This document shows, piece by piece, positions 1 through 8,640 of a DNA stretch of 64,000 bases. A program made the position numbers and the translations under genes. Within the stretch, counting starts at the first letter, position 1. Each line of letters opens with the position of its first letter. The notes beneath the pieces are model-generated. The model did not search any database. It had not been told where the DNA came from and was given only the letters and a program-made list of their open reading frames with translations. The stretch is from Lysobacter sp. M2-1 (lineage in GTDB: Bacteria > Pseudomonadota > Gammaproteobacteria > Xanthomonadales > Xanthomonadaceae): assembly GCF_022662495.1 (NCBI RefSeq), contig NZ_JAKPBU010000007.1, positions 179,422 through 243,421 on the forward strand. Direction: 5' to 3'.

Positions 1-1
1 T

Positions 2-1693
2 TTCGATTCGGTGCGCTACGCCGATGTGATGCTGGTCATCGGCGCCAACCCCACCGACGGGCATCCGGTGTTCGCCTCGGCCATGCGCAAGCGGCTGCGC
101 GAGGGCGCCCGCCTGATCGTGGTCGATCCACGCCGCATCGACCTGCTCAAGACTCCACACGGCAGCCCGGGCATCCACCTCAAGCTGCGGCCCGGCACCA
201 ACGTGGCCATGCTCAATGCGCTGGCGCATGTGATCGTGACCGAAGGGCTGGTGGCCGAGGACTTCGTCGCCGCACGCTGCGATGCCGCCGCGTTCGAGCA
301 GTGGCGCGCGTTCGTGGCAGATCCGGCGCATTCGCCCGAAGCGATGGAAGCCGAGCTGGGTGTGGCTGCCACGGCCATCCGCGACGCGGCCCGGCTGTAC
401 GCCACCGGCGGCAATGCGGCGATCTATTACGGCCTGGGCGTGACCGAACATTCGCAGGGTTCCACCGCGGTGATGGGCATCGCCAACCTGGCCATGGCCA
501 CCGGCAACATCGGCCGCCCCGGCGTGGGCGTGAATCCGTTGCGCGGCCAGAACAACGTGCAGGGCAGCTGCGACATGGGCAGCTTCCCGCATGAACTGCC
601 CGGCTACCGGCACGTTTCCGACACGCCGGTGCGCGAAGCCTTCGAGCGGCGCTGGGGCGTGCCGTTGCACGCCGAACCCGGCCTGCGCATTCCCAATATG
701 TTCGACGCCGCCCTGGATGGCAGTTTCAAGGGCCTGTACATCCAGGGCGAGGACCTGGCCCAGAGCGATCCCAATACCCAGCACGTGACCGCTGCGCTGG
801 GCGCCATGGAATGCGTCGTGGTACAGGACCTGTTCCTCAACGAGACCGCCAAGTTCGCGCACGTGTTCCTGCCCGGCAGCAGCTTCATGGAGAAGGACGG
901 CACCTTCACCAACGCCGAGCGCCGGATCTCGCCGGTGCGCCAGCTGATGGCGCCGCGTGCGCGCTACGCAGACTGGGAAGTGACCCAGCTGCTGTCCAAT
1001 GCGCTCGGCTACCCCATGCACTATGCGCATCCGGGCGAGATCATGGATGAGATCGCCAGCCTCACGCCGACCTTCAGTGGCGTGAGCTTCGACCTGCTCG
1101 ACCGCGTGGGCAGCGTGCAGTGGCCCTGCAACGACGCGCATCCGCAGGGCTCGCCGACCATGCACGTCGATACGTTCGTCCGCGGCAAGGGCAACTTCAT
1201 GCTCACGCCCTATGTGCCCACCCGCGAGAAGATCACTCCGCGCTATCCGCTGCTGCTGACCACCGGGCGCATCCTCAGCCAGTACAACGTGGGCGCGCAG
1301 ACCCGGCGCACGGCAAACGTGGTCTGGCACGACGAGGACCGCCTGGAGCTGCACCCGCACGACGCCGAGGAGCGCGGCATCGCCGAGGGCGACTGGGTGG
1401 GCGTGGAAAGCCGTGCGGGTGACACCGTGCTGCGCGCGCGCATCACCGACCGGGTCCAGCCCGGCGTGGTCTACACCACGTTCCACTTCCCCGAATCCGG
1501 CGCCAACGTCATCACCACCGAGAATTCCGACTGGGCCACCAACTGCCCGGAATACAAGGTGACCGCGGTGCAGGTCACGCGCGTCAGCCAGCCATCGGAA
1601 TGGCAGCGCCGCTTCCACGCATTCGCCGACCTGCAGGAGTCGCTGTTGCCGCACGACACCGTCGTCACGCATCCGGAAATCGCCGGACGCTGA
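2..1693 (+). CDS. fdsA: NAD-dependent formate dehydrogenase, alpha subunit (5' partial)
   Basis: This is the C-terminal part of the molybdenum-containing catalytic subunit that oxidises formate to CO2 in the cytoplasm. The window opens inside the gene: the frame is open from base 2 and the GTG at base 11 reads as an internal valine. About 563 residues are visible of a family usually over 900 long; the Fe-S domains and the Cys/Sec metal ligand lie upstream, out of view. What remains is the molybdopterin oxidoreductase body and, from about residue 415, the dinucleotide-binding barrel (LLLTTGR, NCPEYKVTAVQ). The stop overlaps the fdhD start and an FdsD gene follows, which favours the soluble fds type over the membrane-bound FdnG type. 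Confidence 0.9.
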   Translation, partial: FDSVRYADVMLVIGANPTDGHPVFASAMRKRLREGARLIVVDPRRIDLLKTPHGSPGIHLKLRPGTNVAMLNALAHVIVTEGLVAEDFVAARCDAAAFEQWRAFVADPAHSPEAMEAELGVAATAIRDAARLYATGGNAAIYYGLGVTEHSQGSTAVMGIANLAMATGNIGRPGVGVNPLRGQNNVQGSCDMGSFPHELPGYRHVSDTPVREAFERRWGVPLHAEPGLRIPNMFDAALDGSFKGLYIQGEDLAQSDPNTQHVTAALGAMECVVVQDLFLNETAKFAHVFLPGSSFMEKDGTFTNAERRISPVRQLMAPRARYADWEVTQLLSNALGYPMHYAHPGEIMDEIASLTPTFSGVSFDLLDRVGSVQWPCNDAHPQGSPTMHVDTFVRGKGNFMLTPYVPTREKITPRYPLLLTTGRILSQYNVGAQTRRTANVVWHDEDRLELHPHDAEERGIAEGDWVGVESRAGDTVLRARITDRVQPGVVYTTFHFPESGANVITTENSDWATNCPEYKVTAVQVTRVSQPSEWQRRFHAFADLQESLLPHDTVVTHPEIAGR

Positions 1694-2532
1694 TGGCCCG
1701 GCCCGACCCTCTTGCCATCCCAGCGCCTGCCGGAAGCGCACAGCGCCAGGTCGTGCGCGTGCGCAACGGGCGGGTGCGGCGGTACGTGGACGACGTGGCC
1801 GAGGAAATGCCCGTTGCCTTCGTGATCAATGAGGCGCCGTTCGCGGTAATGATGGCTACACCGGCGGATCTGGAGGACTTCGCGCTCGGCTTCATGCTGA
1901 GCGAAGGCATCGTGGACGATGCGGGCGAGGTCGAATTGCTCGGCAGCGAACAACTGCTGGAAGGCATCGAAATTCGCCTGCGCATTCCCACGCAATACGC
2001 GGAGGCGCTCGAGCGCCGACGGCGTTCGCTCAGCGGTCGCAGCGGATGCGGGCTGTGCGGCAGCGAACTGCTCGAAGCCGCACTGCGCCGGCCCGAAGCG
2101 GTGGGCGAAGGCGTCGCAGTCACGGCGGCCGCCTTGCGGCGGGCCCTGCGCGGACTGCATGCCCTGCAGGGGCTGGCGCGATTGACCGGGGCGACGCATG
2201 CGGCCGCCTGGGCCGATTCCGACGGCCAGGTGCGCCTGGTCCGCGAGGATGTCGGCCGGCATAACGCGCTCGACAAGCTGATTGGCGCCATGTTCCGCGC
2301 TGGCGAGAATCCGCAGGCGGGCTTCGCCGTGGTCACCAGCCGCGCCAGCTATGAGATGGCGATGAAGGCTGCGTCCGCCGGCATCGCGCTGCTGGCCGCC
2401 GTCTCCGCACCCACCGCACTCGCGATCTCGCTCGCCGAAGCCTGCAACCTCACGCTCGTGGGCTTCGCTCGCGAGGACGGCCATGCCGTGTACACCCACC
2501 CGCGCCGCATGCCGATGGAGCCCACCGCTTGA
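1693..2532 (+). CDS. fdhD: Formate dehydrogenase accessory sulfurtransferase FdhD
   Basis: FdhD passes sulfur from a cysteine desulfurase to the molybdenum cofactor of formate dehydrogenase; without it the enzyme is inactive. The 279-residue product carries the family's paired cysteines in SGCGLCG (Cys119 and Cys122) and the later EDVGRHNALDK and SRASYEMAMKA blocks. The start was placed at the ATG of a TGATG overlap with the upstream subunit stop; the frame stays open upstream to base 1600, but that part only overlaps fdsA. The arrangement fdsA-fdhD-fdsD with overlapping ends indicates translational coupling of the enzyme with its maturation factor. Confidence 0.95.
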   Translation: MARPDPLAIPAPAGSAQRQVVRVRNGRVRRYVDDVAEEMPVAFVINEAPFAVMMATPADLEDFALGFMLSEGIVDDAGEVELLGSEQLLEGIEIRLRIPTQYAEALERRRRSLSGRSGCGLCGSELLEAALRRPEAVGEGVAVTAAALRRALRGLHALQGLARLTGATHAAAWADSDGQVRLVREDVGRHNALDKLIGAMFRAGENPQAGFAVVTSRASYEMAMKAASAGIALLAAVSAPTALAISLAEACNLTLVGFAREDGHAVYTHPRRMPMEPTA

Positions 2533-2792
2533 ATCCGCAACGCCTGGTCGACATGGCCAATGACATCGCCGCCAACCTGTCCGCAAACCCGGACCATGCC
2601 ACTGCGGTCGAAACCATGGTCGTGCACCTGCAGCGGTTCTGGGAGCCGGGGATGCGCCAGGCGATCGTCCGCCACCTGCATGCCGGTGGCGACGGGCTGG
2701 GGCCGCTGGCCCGCGACGCGATTGCCGCCCTCGCATTTCGCCTCGAACAATCCGCGCCACCCACGGCGCGCGGCGCCAGCGATGCGGGCTGA
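2529..2792 (+). CDS. fdsD: Formate dehydrogenase delta subunit FdsD
   Basis: A small 87-residue protein of the FdsD family, the non-catalytic delta subunit of soluble NAD-linked formate dehydrogenases. The N-terminal stretch RLVDMANDIAANLS and the central HLQRFWEPGMRQAI are typical of the family. It starts at TTG inside the fdhD stop (TTGA overlap of 4 bases), so it is the last coupled gene of the operon. No signal or membrane segment is present. Only 12 bases separate its stop from that of the converging FMN reductase gene. Confidence 0.85.
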   Translation: MNPQRLVDMANDIAANLSANPDHATAVETMVVHLQRFWEPGMRQAIVRHLHAGGDGLGPLARDAIAALAFRLEQSAPPTARGASDAG

Positions 2793-2804
2793 GCCCGCAG
2801 CAGT

Positions 2805-3347
2805 TCAGGCCACCCAGGCCGCGAACCCGTCCATCCAGCCCTGCAGGAACTTGCGCGTACCAGCGTCGGCGATACCGCCTTCGGCGTCGAAGAATCCGTC
2901 CTTGACGTGGAGGAAGACCTCCGGCTGGCCAAGCGTGGCGACGTCCAGGTAGGCAAGGACATTGCGCAGATGCTGCTGCGCGCATGCCGTGCCCACCGCT
3001 CCGATCGATGCGCCGATCACGCCGGCGCGCTTGCCGGCGAAGGCGCTATGACCGTACGGCCGCGAACCGATGTCGATGGCGTTCTTGAGCACGCCGGGAA
3101 TCGACCGGTTGTATTCCGGGGTGACGAACAGCAGCGCATCCACGGCTTTGATCCGGGCCTTCAGCTGCTGGCAGATTTCCGGATAGGCTTCGTCGAAATC
3201 CTGGTTGTACAGCGGCAGATCGTCGATCCTCAGGTGATCGAAGACGAAGTCCGCGGGCGCAAGGGTTTCCAGCGCCCGCGCCAGCCGGCGGTTGATCGAC
3301 TCCTTGCGCAGGCTGCCGACCAGGACGGCGATCTTCGTGGTTGCCAT
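2805..3347 (-). CDS. NADPH-dependent FMN reductase / quinone reductase family protein
   Basis: A 180-residue flavodoxin-like reductase of the ChrR/YieF type, expected to bind FMN and reduce quinones, chromate or similar acceptors with NAD(P)H by two-electron transfer. The FMN phosphate loop GSLRKESINRRLA sits near residues 11-23, and the second family signature TPEYNRSIPGVLKNAID is at about residues 95-111. It stands alone on the minus strand, converging on the formate dehydrogenase operon, with a palindromic repeat upstream. The physiological substrate cannot be told from sequence. Confidence 0.85.
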   Translation of the reverse strand: MATTKIAVLVGSLRKESINRRLARALETLAPADFVFDHLRIDDLPLYNQDFDEAYPEICQQLKARIKAVDALLFVTPEYNRSIPGVLKNAIDIGSRPYGHSAFAGKRAGVIGASIGAVGTACAQQHLRNVLAYLDVATLGQPEVFLHVKDGFFDAEGGIADAGTRKFLQGWMDGFAAWVA

Positions 3348-3434
3348 GACATGGGTCCCGTGCTGGAAAGGCAGCAGCTTCGCGCATCCGCCGTTGCAGT
3401 GGCGTCAAACGGCGATCCAAGCCCGCTGGAAACA

Positions 3435-3503
3435 GGTAGGAGCGGCGCAAGCCGCGAGCTTTTCTCTTGGGACGCGAGAGCTCGCGACTGACGTCGCTCC
3501 CAC
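3435..3503. repeat. REP-like inverted repeat, GTAGGAGCGGC family
   Basis: An imperfect palindromic pair: a left arm GTAGGAGCGGCGCAAGCCGC near 3436 and an inverted right arm ending GTCGCTCCCAC near 3503, separated by an inner GCGAGCT/AGCTCGC pair. Similar elements lie near 35135, 53876 and 59567. It fills most of the space between the FMN reductase start and the E1 gene stop. Confidence 0.75.
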
Positions 3504-3515
3504 GGGACCGAGCCG

Positions 3516-5792
3516 TCAGGCCAGCGAATCGGCCGCGGCCACGATCTCCTCTTCCGAGGGAATCACCAAGAAGGCCGCGCCAGCCAGCGGGGTGAAAGTG
3601 TCGGCGCCCACCACGCGCCTGAACGGACGCGCGCCGTAGCCGCCCTCCACCACCGCGGTGATGATGCCCTCGCCCACACCCGCGCTGCGACGGCCTTCGT
3701 CGACGATCAGGATCCGCTTCGCCGTTGCCGCCTGCTCGCGGATGTAGGCGTCGTTGAGCGGCACCAGCCAGCGCAGATCGACGACGCGGGTTTTCCAGCC
3801 GTGCTTGCGCTCGATGGCGCGCGCGGCGCGCAGGCTCATCGGCACGCCGTTGCCGAAGGTGAAGATAACCAGATCGTCGCCTTCCCCATACACCCTGCCC
3901 TCGCCCAGCGTCATCGCCTGGTCCGGCTCGGGATACTCGGTCAGCCAGCCGCCGTCGCCGGCTTCGTACAGGTCCTTGGCCATGTACAGCGCGATCGGCT
4001 CCAAGAATGCGCACACACGCCCGTCCACCTTGGCCAGCGCGGCGAGCGTGCGCAGCATCATCGCAGCGTCGTCGCCGCGACTGGGGCAGCCCACCACGAG
4101 GCCGGGGATGTCGCGCAGCGCGGTGATCGAATTGTCGTTGTGGAAATGCCCGCCGAACCCGCGCTGGTAGCCGAGCGACGCGATCCGCATCACCATCGGA
4201 TTGCGGTACTGGCCATTGCTGAAGAACTGCAGGCTCGCCGCCTCGCCGCGGATCTGGTCGCAGGCGTTGTGGAAATAGGCCAGGTACTGGATCTCCGGCA
4301 AGGGCAGCATGCCCATGTTGGAGTAACCCTGGGCCAGGCCGAGAATGATCGTTTCATCCAGCAGCGTGTTGAACACGCGCTTGTTGCCGAAGGCCTTGTG
4401 CAGGCCCTTGGTCACCGTATAGACGCCGCCCTTCTGGGCCACGTCCTCGCCGAACAACAAGGCTTCCGGGTACTTGCAGAACAGATCGTGCAGGGCCTGG
4501 TTGATCTGGATGGCGAGGTGCTTCGGCGCCTGCTTCTCGGGGAGCCTGTCTTCCCCGCCGAATACGGCCAGGCGTCGCTGCGCGTAATCGAAGCGCTCCG
4601 CTTCGGCCCTGACCTGGTCCGGCGTGTACGGCGCCAGCGGCGCCATCACCTCTTCGAGTGAGGCCAGGCGTGGCCGCTTGTCGGCATCTTCTGCGGCGAC
4701 GAAGCACTTGCGCCGCGTGTCCTCATACAGCGCCAGGATCTCGTCCTTGGACATCAGGCCGGATTCGAGCGCGATCGCCGCGCTGCGCAGCAACGGGTCG
4801 GTCGCCTCCACCGCGCACAGCTCCTCGAGGCTGCGCCATTCGATCTCGAAGTCGGTCCCGGCATGACCCATGATCCGGGTCGTTCGGAGGTGCAGGAAGG
4901 TCGGCCTACGCGTGCGCCGGCAATGATCGACCGCGCGCTGCACGTCGGCATAGCCCTGCGCGAGATCGAGGCCGTCGGCATGAAAATAGTCTAGGTCGGC
5001 CCTGTCGCGGAAGTTGCGTCCGATCCAGCCGTCCGGCGTCTTGACCGAAATGCCGATGCCGTTGTCCTCGCACACGAACAGGACAGGAGCCGGCAGCTTC
5101 TGGTAGGCCGTCCACGCCGCGGCGTTGAACGCCGTCTGCGCGGTGGCATGGTTGCTGGACGCGTCGCCGAACGAGCAGATTGCGATGCTGTCGTCGGGGA
5201 TCGGCAATGCGTGGCCGATCCTGCGCGCCTGTTCGATCGCCACCGCGGTGCCAAAGGCCTTGGGCAGGTGCGAGGCGATGGTGGAGGTCTGCGGCAGCAC
5301 CCACAGCGGCTTGCTGCCCCACACCTTGTGGCGCCCGCCGCTGGCCGGGTCGTCCTTGCTGGCGGCGAACGACAGCGCGGAATCCATGATCGGGTCGAGC
5401 TTCTGACCAGCCTGTGCCGGCAGCTTGCGGAAACGCTCGGCCATGAACCCGCCGCTGCGGTAGTGCAGGAAGGCCGGATCGGTGTGGCGGGTGAGTCGCG
5501 CCACCATCGCATTGCCTTCGTGCCCGGACGAACCGATGGTGTAGAAGACCTTGTTCTGCACCCGCAGCACTCGCGCCATCAGATCGAGATGACGCGAGAT
5601 CAATTGCGATTCGAACAGTTCGCGGAACCCGCGCGCATCGAGCGCGCTGCCATTGAGGATGGGTTCGTCCGGCGCCGGCTTTGCATCGACACGTCCGCTC
5701 CAGTCGCGCACGAATTCCTGGAAGTTGACGTCGCAGATCTCGGCGCGGTTGAGTCCGCGCATGCGGGCGGGGATGGTGCTGCTGGTATTCAC
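3516..5792 (-). CDS. Fused alpha/beta E1 component of a 2-oxoacid dehydrogenase complex
   Basis: A 758-residue thiamine-diphosphate enzyme with both E1 chains in one polypeptide: an alpha-like half (about 1-400) and a beta-like transketolase half from about 425 (GEDVAQKGGVYTVTKGL). E1 decarboxylates a 2-oxoacid and hands the acyl group to the lipoyl domain of E2. The ThDP loop reads GDASSN at about 209-214, with Ala where the classical motif has GDG, and EDNGIGIS follows about 30 residues later. Branched-chain 2-oxoacids are the likeliest substrates by family. No E2 or E3 gene is adjacent. A glutaryl-CoA dehydrogenase lies on the same strand, which leaves 2-oxoadipate as a speculative alternative. 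Confidence 0.85.
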   Translation of the reverse strand: MNTSSTIPARMRGLNRAEICDVNFQEFVRDWSGRVDAKPAPDEPILNGSALDARGFRELFESQLISRHLDLMARVLRVQNKVFYTIGSSGHEGNAMVARLTRHTDPAFLHYRSGGFMAERFRKLPAQAGQKLDPIMDSALSFAASKDDPASGGRHKVWGSKPLWVLPQTSTIASHLPKAFGTAVAIEQARRIGHALPIPDDSIAICSFGDASSNHATAQTAFNAAAWTAYQKLPAPVLFVCEDNGIGISVKTPDGWIGRNFRDRADLDYFHADGLDLAQGYADVQRAVDHCRRTRRPTFLHLRTTRIMGHAGTDFEIEWRSLEELCAVEATDPLLRSAAIALESGLMSKDEILALYEDTRRKCFVAAEDADKRPRLASLEEVMAPLAPYTPDQVRAEAERFDYAQRRLAVFGGEDRLPEKQAPKHLAIQINQALHDLFCKYPEALLFGEDVAQKGGVYTVTKGLHKAFGNKRVFNTLLDETIILGLAQGYSNMGMLPLPEIQYLAYFHNACDQIRGEAASLQFFSNGQYRNPMVMRIASLGYQRGFGGHFHNDNSITALRDIPGLVVGCPSRGDDAAMMLRTLAALAKVDGRVCAFLEPIALYMAKDLYEAGDGGWLTEYPEPDQAMTLGEGRVYGEGDDLVIFTFGNGVPMSLRAARAIERKHGWKTRVVDLRWLVPLNDAYIREQAATAKRILIVDEGRRSAGVGEGIITAVVEGGYGARPFRRVVGADTFTPLAGAAFLVIPSEEEIVAAADSLA

Positions 5793-5815
5793 AAGTTGGC
5801 TCGACTGAAAGGGAA

Positions 5816-5919
5816 CCGTTCGTCCTGAGCGTAGGCGTGCAGCGCCGGAGTCGAAAGATGCATTTCGCGAAAGGCGTCCTTCGACTTCGCGCCGTCGGCG
5901 CTACGCTCAGGACAAACGG
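5816..5919. repeat. Inverted repeat with GTCCTGAGCGTAG ends
   Basis: The left end CCGTTCGTCCTGAGCGTAG (5816-5834) is mirrored by CTACGCTCAGGACAAACGG (5901-5919) with one mismatch, about 66 bases apart, and an inner GGAGTCGAAAG / CTTCGACTTC pair. It occupies almost the whole gap between the glutathione transferase stop and the E1 start. It is a different family from the GTGGGAGCGGC elements in this window. Confidence 0.75.
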
Positions 5920-5928
5920 GATTGGAGA

Positions 5929-6573
5929 TCAGGCGGAGGCTTCAATCAATGCTGCGTTTTCCGGCGCCGGTTCCGGCATGGCCACGAATCCGGGCGTGGC
6001 GCGCACCCGTGCCAGCCAGTCGCAGATCGCAGGAAAGCCACTCAGGTCGAAGCCGCCATGATGGGCAACGTCGGTGTAGGCGAACAGGGCGATGTCGGCC
6101 ACTCCGTAATCCGCGCCCGTGAACCAGGGCTGCGACGACAGATGGCGTTCCATCACTGCGAGCGCCTGGTGGCCGCGCTCGCAGCACCTCGGCAGTTCCG
6201 CTGTACGACGCGGCGAGTCCAGCGGTGTCCAGCCGCGGATGAAACGCGCAACCGCGATGTAGGGCTCGTGGCTGTACTGCTCGAAGAACATCCAGCTCAG
6301 CGCCTGCGCGCGTTCCCAGGCGTCCCCGGGCAGGAACTGCGTGCCGTCGGCGAGATAGCACAGGATGGCGTTGGATTCGACCAGGATTCGGCCGTCGTCC
6401 AGTTCCAGCATCGGCACCTTGCCGTTGGCGTTCTTGGCCAGGTATTCGGGCGTACGGGTTTCGCCCTGGCTGCTGTCCACCTCGATCCAGCGATAGGGTC
6501 GGCCCAGCTGCTCCAGCAGCAGCCGCAGCTTGTGGCAATTACCGGATACCGAATAGCCGTAAATGGTAGTCAT
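5929..6573 (-). CDS. Glutathione S-transferase family protein
   Basis: A 214-residue cytosolic glutathione transferase: N-terminal thioredoxin-like domain (MTTIYGYSVSGNCHKLRLLL, residues 1-20; the cis-Pro region NGKVPMLELDDG and the glutathione-gamma-glutamyl site ESNAILCYLA near 65-75), then an all-helical C-terminal domain ending at the FPAICDWLARVRATPGF block. The start was set at the ATG of an ATGA overlap with the upstream acetyltransferase stop, so the two are probably co-translated. The substrate is unknown; the family covers detoxification and reductive dehalogenation-type reactions. Confidence 0.9.
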   Translation of the reverse strand: MTTIYGYSVSGNCHKLRLLLEQLGRPYRWIEVDSSQGETRTPEYLAKNANGKVPMLELDDGRILVESNAILCYLADGTQFLPGDAWERAQALSWMFFEQYSHEPYIAVARFIRGWTPLDSPRRTAELPRCCERGHQALAVMERHLSSQPWFTGADYGVADIALFAYTDVAHHGGFDLSGFPAICDWLARVRATPGFVAMPEPAPENAALIEASA

Positions 6574-7139
6574 GCGAAACGCTTCCGGTTTTCCGCCCAT
6601 TCGGCGCGGGTCTGGCCCCAGACATCGATCGGATGGTCGTGCAGCGGCTCGGGTAGCCGTCCCGGTCCGCGATTGCTCGAGCCCAGGCGCTGCGCGACCT
6701 TCTGTGAGGCGGTGTTGGCCGGGTCGATGCAGTGGATGATTTCGCTCCAGCCCAGGCTGGCGAAGGCCCAATCGACGGCGGCCACCGCAGCCTCGATCGC
6801 ATAGCCCTTGCCCCAGGCATCCGGGTGCAACGCATAGCCGATCTCCGTGCCGGGCCAGCCGTCGGGTTGCCATGGGCCGAGCTGTCCCTGCCACAGCCCG
6901 CTGTCCTTCTCGATCACCGAGAACATCGCGAACCCCTGCACCGCCCAAGCACCGGGCATCTGCAGGAAGCGGCGCCAGGCCGCGTGCCGCTCCATCTGCC
7001 CGCCGATGTAGCGCGTCGCCTGCTCGTGCGCCTGCAGTTCCGCATAGCGCTCGAAATCCTCGATGCGCGGCACTCGCAGGACCAGGCGCTGGGTTTCGAT
7101 GCGTGGGTCGGTCGTCACATCCACTCCGGATTTCTGCAT
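6570..7139 (-). CDS. GNAT family N-acetyltransferase (RimJ/RimL-like)
   Basis: A 189-residue acetyltransferase. It opens with the family signature IETQRLVLRVPRIEDFERY and carries the acetyl-CoA pyrophosphate loop around HPDAWGKGYAIEAA, followed by CIDPANTASQKVAQRLG, the stretch that aligns with ribosomal-protein or small-molecule acetylating enzymes. An in-frame extension to base 7235 exists, but the ATG at 7139 gives the usual family length. Its stop overlaps the glutathione transferase start by four bases (ATGA). The acceptor substrate is not evident. Confidence 0.85.
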   Translation of the reverse strand: MQKSGVDVTTDPRIETQRLVLRVPRIEDFERYAELQAHEQATRYIGGQMERHAAWRRFLQMPGAWAVQGFAMFSVIEKDSGLWQGQLGPWQPDGWPGTEIGYALHPDAWGKGYAIEAAVAAVDWAFASLGWSEIIHCIDPANTASQKVAQRLGSSNRGPGRLPEPLHDHPIDVWGQTRAEWAENRKRFA

Positions 7140-7239
7140 GCGTTTCGCGTGAGCGACTCGCTCGGGAAAGCTCTTGGCCAAAGCCGTTTCAACCAATGCA
7201 AAGCGATGTCTCCCGTGTGAACGGGAGACGAGCAATGAC

Positions 7240-8403
7240 TCAGAACGCGTTGATCCCGGTGAGTTCGCGTCCGACCACCAGCTGATGCACGGTTTCGGTG
7301 CCCTCGTAGGTGATCACCGATTCCAGGTTCAGCGCGTGCCGGATCGGGCAATGTTCGGTGGTGATCCCGGCGCCGCCGAGCAGGTCGCGCGCTTCGCGGG
7401 CGATGTCGATGGCCATGCGGCAGTTGTTCCACTTCGCCAGCGACACCTGGGTGGGCTGCATCCTGCCGGCGTCCTTGAGCCGGCCCAGCTGCAGCGACAG
7501 CAGTTGGGCCGAGGTGATGCGCCGCGCCCAGTCGGCCATCTTCAGCTGCGCGCTCTGCGTCGCCGCAACCGGACGATCGAACAGGATGCGTTCCTTGGAA
7601 TAGTTCAGCGCTTCGTCCAGGCAGGCGATGGCCGCGCCGATCGGGCCCCAGGTGATGCCGTAGCGCGCCTGGGTCAGGCAGCCGAGCGGCCCTTTCAGGC
7701 CCTTTACGTTGGGCAGGCGATTCGCTTCCGGCACGCGCACGTTGTCGAAGAACAGCGCGCTGGTCACCGACGCGCGCAGGCTCATCTTGTGCTTGATCTC
7801 CTGCGCGGTGTAGCCGGCGAAATCCTTCTCGACCACGAAGCCCTGGATGCCGTCCTCGGTCTGGGCCCAGACGATCGCGATGTCCGCCAGGTTGCCGTTG
7901 GTGATCCACATCTTGGAGCCGTTGAGGATCCAGTCCGCCCCGTCCTGCTTCGCATTGGTCTTCATGTTGGCCGGGTCGGAGCCGCCTTGCGGCTCGGTCA
8001 GGCCGAAACAGCCGATCACCTTGCCGGCGGCCATGTCCGGCAGCCACCGCTTGCGCTGCTCCTCTGTGCCGTAGGCATAGATCGGGTACATGCACAGAGA
8101 AGACTGCACGCTGGCGAAGCTGCGGATGCCGCTGTCGCCGCGCTCGAGCTCCTGGCAGATCAGGCCATAGCTGACTGCGTTGAGGCCGGCGCAGCCGTAT
8201 TGCTCGGGCAAGGTGGCGCCGAGCAGGCCCAGCCCGGCCATTTCCGGGATCAGCTCCCTGGGGAAGACGGCCTTGTCGAAGCATTCACCGATGATCGGCA
8301 GCACCCGCTCGTCGGTGAACCTGGCCACGGCGTCCTGGACCGCACGCTCCTCCTCGCTGAGCAGGGAGCGGACGTCGTACAGATCGTAGGGGTGCAGGGC
8401 CAT
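7240..8403 (-). CDS. gcdH: Glutaryl-CoA dehydrogenase (acyl-CoA dehydrogenase family)
   Basis: An FAD flavoenzyme of 387 residues that converts glutaryl-CoA to crotonyl-CoA and CO2 in lysine and related catabolism. Supporting residues are the catalytic base Glu367 in TYEGTETVHQLV, the substrate-carboxylate arginine in SGIRSFASVQSSL that marks the glutaryl-CoA subgroup, and the FAD-binding GCFGLTEPQGGSDP and KMWITNG blocks. Length and motif spacing fit the human and bacterial GCDH enzymes. It is the first gene of a same-strand run with the GNAT, GST and E1 genes, though gaps and repeats make one operon uncertain. Confidence 0.93.
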   Translation of the reverse strand: MALHPYDLYDVRSLLSEEERAVQDAVARFTDERVLPIIGECFDKAVFPRELIPEMAGLGLLGATLPEQYGCAGLNAVSYGLICQELERGDSGIRSFASVQSSLCMYPIYAYGTEEQRKRWLPDMAAGKVIGCFGLTEPQGGSDPANMKTNAKQDGADWILNGSKMWITNGNLADIAIVWAQTEDGIQGFVVEKDFAGYTAQEIKHKMSLRASVTSALFFDNVRVPEANRLPNVKGLKGPLGCLTQARYGITWGPIGAAIACLDEALNYSKERILFDRPVAATQSAQLKMADWARRITSAQLLSLQLGRLKDAGRMQPTQVSLAKWNNCRMAIDIAREARDLLGGAGITTEHCPIRHALNLESVITYEGTETVHQLVVGRELTGINAF

Positions 8404-8586
8404 GGGGAGTCTTCGGCGGGAAAGCCGGGCATTTTACGGGAAGCGGCTTGCCCTCCCCTGTGCGAGCGCCTTACAGGCGCGACCGCCTTGTGCTGGGGGA
8501 ACCACCCAACCCGGAACCGGGCCCATGTCCAGGCCCGCTGCGGCGGTTCGGAAGCCTTCGCGGCGGAAACGATGATCGCGGCGCGG

Positions 8587-8619
8587 CAAAAAAACAGGGC
8601 CGGATCGCTCCGGCCCTGC
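8587..8619 (-). terminator. Rho-independent terminator after the glycine-zipper gene
   Basis: Read on the minus strand, the stem AGGGCCGGA/TCCGGCCCT with a short TCGC-type loop is followed by a run of seven T. It lies about 20 bases past the stop of the gene at 8641-9438. The rest of the gap 8404-8640 holds only a weak GAGCGCC-TTA-GGCGC palindrome. Confidence 0.85.
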
Positions 8620-8640
8620 CTCGACTTGCGATGCGCTAGA

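Noticed and set aside
3435..3503. CRISPR array
   Set aside because: The repeats are inverted pairs at single sites, not direct repeats with regular spacers.
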